Shown one piece after another: positions 1-7,805 of a DNA stretch of 7,805 nt. The stretch is from NCBI GenBank assembly GCA_016207225.1, contig JACQQB010000121.1, positions 1 to 7,805 of the forward strand, read 5' to 3'. Made by a program: the position numbers and the translations under genes. This DNA comes from Microcaldota archaeon. Lineage in GTDB: Archaea; Micrarchaeota; Micrarchaeia; Burarchaeales; JACQQB01. A model generated the notes under the pieces. That model did no database searches, was not told the DNA's origin, and worked only from the letters and a program-made list of their open reading frames with translations. Numbering within the stretch: position 1 is the first letter of the stretch; every line of letters starts with the position of its first letter.

Positions 1-280
1 TATCTTGAATATTTAAATTAATTACTGGTATTGGAAAAATCAGGTTTCCAATCAGTTTTTCAGCTTTTTCAGCATGCTCTGCAACATATAAGTTTTTTCT
101 GAATGCTTTCCTGGCTCTTTCTATTGTTGAGCCATTCTTGCCTATAGCTCTTCCCATGTCACCTTCTTTTATCAGGAAGAGTATCGAATTTTCGTCTAAA
201 ATGCAATCTTTCACTATTGCACCACTCAACTCTTCAAATGCCGTAATACACTTGATTTCATCATGAGTTAGTTTTACCAA
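1..280 (-). CDS. nusA: Archaeal NusA-type KH-domain transcription elongation factor (partial, C-terminus beyond window)
   Basis: About 93 residues are visible, beginning MVKLTHDEIKCITAFEELSG, which matches the N-terminus of archaeal NusA. Around residues 43-52 is a KH-domain loop, GRAIGKNGS, containing the GxxG RNA-backbone-binding motif (GKNG). Archaeal NusA is about 140-160 residues with two KH domains and lacks the S1 and N-terminal polymerase-binding domains of the bacterial protein, so roughly the first KH domain and the linker are present. It binds RNA and is thought to act in elongation or termination. There is no ATG in frame; TTG at 280-278 is preferred because GTGAT (290-286) lies at good spacing before it. 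TTG at 286-284, overlapping the L30e stop, is the alternative. The frame is open to the window edge. The position after rpl30e is the usual archaeal location. Family call is firm; the start is less so. Confidence 0.9.
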   Translation of the reverse strand, partial: MVKLTHDEIKCITAFEELSGAIVKDCILDENSILFLIKEGDMGRAIGKNGSTIERARKAFRKNLYVAEHAEKAEKLIGNLIFPIPVINLNIQD

Positions 281-282
281 GT

Positions 283-591
283 TCAATCACTTTTCTTTGC
301 CAGTTCTAGTATGTTGGAATTGCCTGCATCGAAAATTGACAGTGCGGAGACGGGGTAAGGTTTGCCGCATATTGAACCAAGTTCTATTGAGGTTCCAGAG
401 AATTGGTATAAAACAACCTTTGAAACTTTGGCGTGGTGAGCTAGGTCTGATTTGATATTGTTCTCTATGTTGTCGGCCACTACTATCAATTTTGCTGTTC
501 CATTAAGTGCGGATTTGACTGCATCCCTTGAGCCAAATTTAACTTTGCCCGTATCTACTACCATACGAATGGATTTGGTTAAGTCTGCCAT
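283..591 (-). CDS. rpl30e: Ribosomal protein L30e-like (archaeal 50S protein eL30)
   Basis: A 102-residue protein of the L7Ae/L30e RNA-binding family, a structural protein of the large ribosomal subunit. Seen directly: an N-terminal TGKVKFGSRDAVK segment, a central KLIVVADN strand, and the C-terminal signature GTSIELGSICGKPYPVSAL, which is characteristic of L30e. Length matches the family (about 100 residues). A GTG at 600 would add three residues (MSK) and overlap rpoA2 by eight bases. ATG 591 is chosen because it gives the usual short N-terminus, lies one base after the rpoA2 stop, and is preceded at normal spacing by GTGAG. In archaea this gene commonly sits between the RNA polymerase genes and nusA, so it is co-transcribed with them. 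No key residue appears to be missing. Confidence 0.95.
   Translation of the reverse strand: MADLTKSIRMVVDTGKVKFGSRDAVKSALNGTAKLIVVADNIENNIKSDLAHHAKVSKVVLYQFSGTSIELGSICGKPYPVSALSIFDAGNSNILELAKKSD
286..290 (-). promoter_or_regulatory. Ribosome binding site for nusA inside the rpl30e 3' end
   Basis: GTGAT matches the 3' half of the archaeal AGGAGGTGAT consensus and ends five bases before TTG 280-278. It overlaps the last codons of rpl30e, which implies translation coupled to the upstream gene. This is the main reason for choosing TTG 280 over TTG 286. Confidence 0.45.
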
Positions 592-592
592 T

Positions 593-4137
<3,545 letters not shown>

Positions 4138-4144
4138 TTCTAAA

Positions 4145-4150
4145 CACCTT
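4145..4150 (-). promoter_or_regulatory. Ribosome binding site for rpoA1
   Basis: AAGGTG overlaps the rpoB1 stop codon and stands seven bases before ATG 4137. It is one of the clearest GGTG-type sites in the window and serves as the reference for spacing when choosing other starts. Confidence 0.6.
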
Positions 4151-5984
4151 AAGCCTTGCTCTTTAATATAAGTCTTGGCAGTATTCCTATAGCTTTAATT
4201 TCATCAAGCAAGAGTTTGAATGCATAACTCATTTCGACTTCATGTAGTTCATTGCCTTCACATAATGGACAATAATTTCTATTTTTAATGTGGTCGTGTA
4301 CTGCTATTGAACCACAACTATTACAAACCAATTCAACAGTCTTGTCTGATTCTTCCAATAGACGTTCTTTCAAGAGCAAGCCTGCACCATAACCGATAAG
4401 ACAGTCTCTTTCCATCTCACCAAATCTCAGCCCTCCTTCTCTTGCTCTTCCTTCTGTTGGCTGGTGGGTGAGTAATTGAACTGGACCACGTGACCTTACG
4501 TGCATTTTGTTTGAGACCAAGTGATGAAGCTTTTGGTAATAGATTACACCCATGAATATCTGGGTTTCTATTTGTTCGCCTGATACCCCATCATATAGTG
4601 TTTCTTTCCCATATTCCTCGAAACCGTAGTTCCTTAGCACTTTTTTGATATCCTCTTCTTTATCACCGGTGAACGCTGAACCGTCAATCAGATTGCCAGA
4701 AAGGCTGGCTGCCTTTCCTCCTATCATCTCTAAAATATGCCCTGCAGTCATTCTTGAAGGAATCGCGTGTGGATTAAGTATTAAGTCCGGCACTATTCCC
4801 TGCGCTGTGAATGGCAAATCTTCCTGTGGGGCCAGTAAGCCTACCACACCTTTTTGCCCATGTCTTGAAGCAAACTTGTCTCCGTTTTCAGGTATTTTTA
4901 TACTCCTTACTTTAACTTTCACTAGTTTATTTCCGGATGGACTTTCTGTAAGCATTACTGAGTCGACAATACCCTCTTCGCCACTTTTTGCTGTTATTGA
5001 ATTTTCTCTTTTCTTCTCCTCAGTTAAACCAAAGGCTGAAATTTCTTCCAAGAATCTTGGTGGTGAGGTTTTACCGACTAAAACATCTTTTGACTTTACT
5101 TCACTCTCTGGGACTATTATTCCGTCTTCCCCTAAATTGCGGTACATTTCTTCTTCCCTGTAGCCGCCGACAGTAGGGTTAGGAATTTCAAACTTGTCTT
5201 TTTGACCGCCTGGGTATCTTCTTTCTTCAGTTTCGTATGTCTTGTAGAAGGCAGACCTACCCAAAGCCCTGTCGATTGCATTTTTATTTATTACTACTGC
5301 GTCACCCATATTATAGCCAAAGTAGCTTGTGATTGCAACTACAAAGTTCTGGCCTGCAGGTCTTTCTGAGAACTTGAGCAGCTTGTAAGGTTTTGTTTGA
5401 ACTAATGGTTGTTGTGGGTAGAATAGGAAGTGTGCCCTTGAATCTCCCCTTAGTTGAAAATTGTTGGTGTACAAACCTAGGGACTGCTTACTCATTGCGC
5501 AGGCCATAGTAATTCTTGGTGAAGAGTTATACTCTGGGAAAGGCAGAACTGAAACAGTAATTCCAGTTATTGTTAATGGGTCTATGTCTAAGTGAGTGTG
5601 CTCATTCGTTAGGTCTTTTTCACTTATTGCCAGATACATGTGTTCTCCAGATTCCTCTGCATCCAAATATTCAATCACACCCATTTTAACTAGGTCTTTC
5701 CAGGTTATTTCTCCTTTCTTTAACTTTTCTTTCAATTCTGGAGTGAACTTGGGTTTTCCATTTTCTACTATGATATAGGGTCTTCTTGCCCTTCCCGAAT
5801 CTGTGTTGATGTGAAGCTCTTTTGTCTTTGGGTTAAGACCGAAATTAACCTCTGGGTTGATTTCGCCGTTTCTTCTTTTCTGCCTTAATTCTCTGTAAAG
5901 GCCAATCCCATTAGTATGGAATCCTATCAAACGGCCGTTGACATAGACTGCGACTTTCTCAGGTGGTCTTGGCTTTTTTGACAT
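4149..5984 (-). CDS. rpoB1: DNA-directed RNA polymerase subunit B' (Rpo2C)
   Basis: C-terminal part of the second-largest (beta/Rpb2-like) subunit, 611 residues, normal length. The start VAVYVNGRLIGFH is typical of the B' side of the archaeal split. Substrate-binding residues retained include the Arg in SPRITM (Rpb2 Arg766), the two lysines of GDKFASRHGQKG (K370, K378; Rpb2 Lys979 and Lys987), and the Arg in HAIPSRMT (Rpb2 Arg1020). RGPVQLLTHQPTEGRAREGG and GLRFGEMERDCL are family signatures. A C-terminal zinc site is formed by C554, C557, C572 and C575. Oddity: the near-universal GYNxED motif reads GYNMGD (223-228), so G227 replaces the Glu equivalent to Rpb2 Glu836, while the following Asp is kept. 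A GTG at 5993 would add MKK, but AGGAG (5997-5993) abuts it and is ideally spaced for ATG 5984, so ATG is chosen. Confidence 0.97.
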   Translation of the reverse strand: MSKKPRPPEKVAVYVNGRLIGFHTNGIGLYRELRQKRRNGEINPEVNFGLNPKTKELHINTDSGRARRPYIIVENGKPKFTPELKEKLKKGEITWKDLVKMGVIEYLDAEESGEHMYLAISEKDLTNEHTHLDIDPLTITGITVSVLPFPEYNSSPRITMACAMSKQSLGLYTNNFQLRGDSRAHFLFYPQQPLVQTKPYKLLKFSERPAGQNFVVAITSYFGYNMGDAVVINKNAIDRALGRSAFYKTYETEERRYPGGQKDKFEIPNPTVGGYREEEMYRNLGEDGIIVPESEVKSKDVLVGKTSPPRFLEEISAFGLTEEKKRENSITAKSGEEGIVDSVMLTESPSGNKLVKVKVRSIKIPENGDKFASRHGQKGVVGLLAPQEDLPFTAQGIVPDLILNPHAIPSRMTAGHILEMIGGKAASLSGNLIDGSAFTGDKEEDIKKVLRNYGFEEYGKETLYDGVSGEQIETQIFMGVIYYQKLHHLVSNKMHVRSRGPVQLLTHQPTEGRAREGGLRFGEMERDCLIGYGAGLLLKERLLEESDKTVELVCNSCGSIAVHDHIKNRNYCPLCEGNELHEVEMSYAFKLLLDEIKAIGILPRLILKSKA

Positions 5985-5992
5985 TTTTTTCA

Positions 5993-5997
5993 CTCCT
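5993..5997 (-). promoter_or_regulatory. Ribosome binding site deciding the rpoB1 start
   Basis: AGGAG overlaps the rpoB2 TAG stop. It is eight bases from ATG 5984 but includes the first base of the alternative GTG at 5993, which it therefore could not serve. This supports the 611-residue form over the 614-residue form. Confidence 0.65.
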
Positions 5998-7462
5998 ATT
6001 CAATATAGACATTTAAACTCTTGAGAATTGTTTCAATATTCTTTTCTGATTCAACTCCAGTGGAAATTTCACATAGTAAAGCCATGTTTTTGACTAAAGC
6101 ACATGAAGGCCCTTCTGGAGATTCATTTGGACATAAGTAACCATAATGTGTTCCGTGCAGGTCACGGGCTTTGAAATGCGGATGCTTCCTGCTTAGTGGT
6201 GATATTATCCTTCTTAAATGTGAAGTGCTTGCCAGGAAATTAGTCCTGTCCAATAACTGGGAAACTCCTGTTTGACCTGCAATCCAATTACCAGTAGCCA
6301 TTGAGTAGCGAATTCTTTCACTGAGTGCGTCTGGTCTGACTAGAGTTTGTACTACTAGTCTCCTGCCTCTTGCTGCTGCACGCTCTATTTGATAAGCAAT
6401 ATCCTTTACTAGGAATTGGAAAGCATACCTAAACAATTCTTCCATTAAGTTGCCTGTCAGTTTAATTCTCTTGTTCATGTAGTGATCTTTGTCATCTTTC
6501 TGAATCTCTTTGTTTGCAACACGAATTGTCTTCTCTGCCATCTTGATCAGGTAGTAGGCCTTTGCCAACCTGTCTTCAGGCGTCACACCTATGTGAGGTA
6601 GTAGATAGGTATCAAGTAAAATTTCTGCCCTTTTTACACGGTATTCCTTGGCTTGCCCTGGAGCTGCTTTCTTCCCTATCTGCTCAAAGGCTTGCTCTTG
6701 GTTTTTCATTTCTTCTACTTCGAAGTTAAGGTAAATATCCCTCAGGATATGTAGTTCGTTGTTAAAGGCTGAGAGTATTTTTTCATCACTGCTTAGGCCT
6801 AAAGCCCTTAGAACACAGATTAGACTTAGATCGTTGGGTGCGGCAGGGAATGAAACTGTGGATACCCCTTCATTTGACCTCTCAACTGCACAGCGTGCCC
6901 TAAAACCTAATCTAGTTGAGAAGACTTTGGAGATTATGACTGCTCCATCCTTTTCTTTTGAGACTATTATTCTGTTGGGAGCTAAATCCTCAATGCTTAC
7001 CAGTACTCTTTCACTGCCATTGATTATGAAATAACCGCCTGGATCATTAGTGTCTTCTTTGGATTCTATAAGCTCTTGCTCATTCATACCGTCTAGATGA
7101 CACAACTTGGACTTTACCATTACAGGCAATTCACCAACGAAAACCTCGGAATAACCACGTCGTTCTACTCCACCCACAACTGGAATAATTTCCAGAAATA
7201 AAGGTGCTGCATAGGTTAGATCCCTTAGTCTAGCTTCCATTGGAATGATTGACCTTCTTGATCCGTCCGCTTCAATTATCATCGGCTTTTCTACTCTGAT
7301 GTTGCCCAACTTTAGCTTATATCCCTCGACATTTGGCTCAATAAGGGCTACGTTCTTTATTACTTCCTGAAGGCCCAGGTCTACAAAGCGATTATAGGAC
7401 TCTAAATGCTGTTTAACTAATGCATTTTCTTTAAAATATGCTTCAAGCAACTCTTTTGACAT
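5996..7462 (-). CDS. rpoB2: DNA-directed RNA polymerase subunit B'' (Rpo2N)
   Basis: N-terminal part of the beta/Rpb2-like subunit, 488 residues, covering protrusion, lobe and fork. Seen: VDLGLQEVI near the N-terminus; PMEARLRDLTYAAPLFLEI; DPGGYFIINGSERVLVSIED; LAPNRIIVS; the lobe segment DDKDHYMNKRIKLTGNLMEE; and the fork region ATGNWIAGQTGVSQLLDRTN with SHLRRIISPLSR. The protein ends soon after DLHGTHYGYLCPNESPEGPS (434-453) and ALVKN (455-459). This is the normal archaeal B''/B' break point. The signature is usually ETPEG followed by CGLVKN; here it has S448 and A455. ATG 7462 is ten bases after rpoH and is preceded by GAGGT (7474-7470) at seven bases. Length and frame are normal. With B' it forms one half of the cleft and contacts the RNA-DNA hybrid. 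Confidence 0.97.
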   Translation of the reverse strand: MSKELLEAYFKENALVKQHLESYNRFVDLGLQEVIKNVALIEPNVEGYKLKLGNIRVEKPMIIEADGSRRSIIPMEARLRDLTYAAPLFLEIIPVVGGVERRGYSEVFVGELPVMVKSKLCHLDGMNEQELIESKEDTNDPGGYFIINGSERVLVSIEDLAPNRIIVSKEKDGAVIISKVFSTRLGFRARCAVERSNEGVSTVSFPAAPNDLSLICVLRALGLSSDEKILSAFNNELHILRDIYLNFEVEEMKNQEQAFEQIGKKAAPGQAKEYRVKRAEILLDTYLLPHIGVTPEDRLAKAYYLIKMAEKTIRVANKEIQKDDKDHYMNKRIKLTGNLMEELFRYAFQFLVKDIAYQIERAAARGRRLVVQTLVRPDALSERIRYSMATGNWIAGQTGVSQLLDRTNFLASTSHLRRIISPLSRKHPHFKARDLHGTHYGYLCPNESPEGPSCALVKNMALLCEISTGVESEKNIETILKSLNVYIE

Positions 7463-7469
7463 TGTATAT

Positions 7470-7474
7470 ACCTC
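7470..7474 (-). promoter_or_regulatory. Ribosome binding site for rpoB2
   Basis: GAGGT overlaps the rpoH TGA stop and is seven bases upstream of ATG 7462. The overlap with the upstream stop suggests coupled translation of H and B''. Confidence 0.55.
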
Positions 7475-7706
7475 ACTTTATTACTAACCTGTAATAAGGC
7501 GTACCTTCCTCACTCTTTCTTAGTATTTTAAGAACGTCACCTTCCTTTGCATCCATGGCTTTCACTACTGGGTCATTTGCTTTTATCTTCGGAAGCTGTA
7601 TCTTTGTTATACCAAAACGGGCTAGAACCTCTTTTTCCTCTTCCTTGGATAATATTATGTGTTCGGGCACAAGCATGTGTCCAAGGATGTGTTTCGGTTC
7701 CAACAA
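7473..7706 (-). CDS. rpoH: DNA-directed RNA polymerase subunit H (Rpo5)
   Basis: A 76-77 residue protein homologous to the C-terminal domain of eukaryotic Rpb5, a small subunit bound near the lower jaw that aids assembly and activity. Seen: HMLVPEHIILSKEEEKEVLARF, then QLPKIKANDPVVKAMDAKEGDVLKI and the ending YYRLVIK, all characteristic of archaeal subunit H. It is the first gene of the operon, as usual. No ATG is available for the full-length protein: the start is TTG 7706 or the adjacent TTG 7703. GGTGG at 7715-7711 precedes both, five to eight bases away, and does not separate them. The internal ATG at the eleventh residue would remove only the lead-in before HMLVPEH and has no obvious binding site. 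A TATA-type promoter lies 55 to 70 bases upstream. Confidence 0.95.
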   Translation of the reverse strand: MLEPKHILGHMLVPEHIILSKEEEKEVLARFGITKIQLPKIKANDPVVKAMDAKEGDVLKILRKSEEGTPYYRLVIK

Positions 7707-7737
7707 GATACCACCACAGGTAAAGAAATCGTTAGTA

Positions 7738-7776
7738 AAATGATATTTTGGAGCGAAAAGTATTTAAAGGTTTTGA
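7738..7776 (-). promoter_or_regulatory. Main promoter of the RNA polymerase operon (TATA box plus BRE-like element)
   Basis: On the minus strand CCTTTAAATAC places the classic archaeal TATA box TTTAAATA at 7768-7761, preceded by an A-rich BRE-like CAAAACC (7775-7769). With the usual spacing of about 26 bases from box centre, transcription would start near 7738, giving a leader of about 30 bases that contains the GGTGG ribosome binding site of rpoH. No comparable promoter was noticed between the downstream genes. The TATA match is seen; the start point is inferred. Confidence 0.7.
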
Positions 7777-7791
7777 TTCAAAACATTGGCT
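7754..7791 (+). promoter_or_regulatory. Possible divergent promoter sharing the same TATA core
   Basis: On the plus strand CGAAAAG (7754-7760) followed by TATTTAAA (7761-7768) resembles a BRE plus TATA box. Its TTTAAA core (7763-7768) is the same palindrome used by the rpoH promoter. Predicted initiation is near 7790, almost at the ATG at 7794. The evidence is the motif and spacing only. Confidence 0.4.
7771..7783. repeat. 13-bp perfect inverted repeat in the divergent promoter region
   Basis: TTTTGA-T-TCAAAA has six-base arms around one central base. For the operon promoter it lies immediately upstream of, and partly in, the BRE. For the putative plus-strand promoter it lies between the TATA box and the start point, where a repressor would block polymerase. 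It could be an operator, but AT-rich DNA makes short palindromes fairly common. Confidence 0.35.
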
Positions 7792-7793
7792 CG

Positions 7794-7805
7794 ATGAAGA
7801 AGAGA
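7794..7805 (+). CDS. Possible 5' end of a divergent, leaderless gene (first four codons only)
   Basis: ATG AAG AAG AGA (MKKR) runs into the right edge of the window. The ATG is about 30 bases from the centre of the plus-strand TATA-like box, the distance expected when the mRNA begins at or within a few bases of the start codon, which is common in archaea. No product can be inferred from four codons, and the gene may not exist. Confidence 0.25.

Noticed and set aside
4645..5163. 172-codon plus-strand frame opposite rpoB1
   Set aside because: Antisense to the conserved B' core including GDKFASRHGQKG; no recognisable domain, so a shadow of the real gene.
5985..5993. GTG at 5993 as the rpoB1 start (614 residues)
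   Set aside because: It directly abuts the AGGAG sequence, leaving no spacing; ATG 5984 has correct spacing.
7555..7743. 62-codon plus-strand frame opposite rpoH
   Set aside because: It runs through the complement of rpoH and ends inside the promoter region; composition is that of an antisense shadow.

Overview
The window is an archaeal RNA polymerase operon, read entirely from the minus strand (right to left). In transcription order it carries rpoH (subunit H/Rpo5), rpoB2 (B''), rpoB1 (B'), rpoA1 (A'), rpoA2 (A''), rpl30e (L30e-type ribosomal protein) and the 5' part of an archaeal nusA gene that runs off the left edge. This order, with the large subunits split A'/A'' and B'/B'', is the standard archaeal layout. 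In the genomes I know, it continues into ribosomal protein S12 and S7 and elongation factor genes, which would lie left of position 1.

The organism is an archaeon of a lineage with a split B subunit, as in many Euryarchaeota and possibly some DPANN groups. DNA is AT-rich, starts are mostly ATG with two probable TTG starts, and Shine-Dalgarno sites resemble GGTG/GAGGT. The A'' subunit is short at its N-terminus and several near-universal active-site residues differ, which suggests a divergent, possibly small-genome lineage. I cannot name it from sequence alone.

Layout: 7738-7805 is an intergenic promoter region. It holds a strong TATA box whose core, TTTAAA, reads the same on both strands, a small inverted repeat, and a possible divergent leaderless gene starting at 7794 on the plus strand. 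From 7706 down to 1 there is almost no non-coding DNA: gaps between genes are 1 to 11 bases, and several ribosome binding sites lie inside the end of the preceding gene. No internal promoter or terminator was seen, so one transcript with coupled translation is likely.

Together the genes make the catalytic core of RNA polymerase (A' and A'' form the beta'-like half with the metal-binding aspartates, bridge helix and trigger loop; B' and B'' form the beta-like half), the assembly/jaw subunit H, a transcription elongation factor (NusA) and one ribosomal protein. This is not an unknown system. The points worth a second look are substitutions at near-invariant catalytic-centre positions (B' GYNxED Glu to Gly; A' bridge helix Gly to Ser and Asp to Asn), the compact A'/A'' junction, and the shared divergent promoter.
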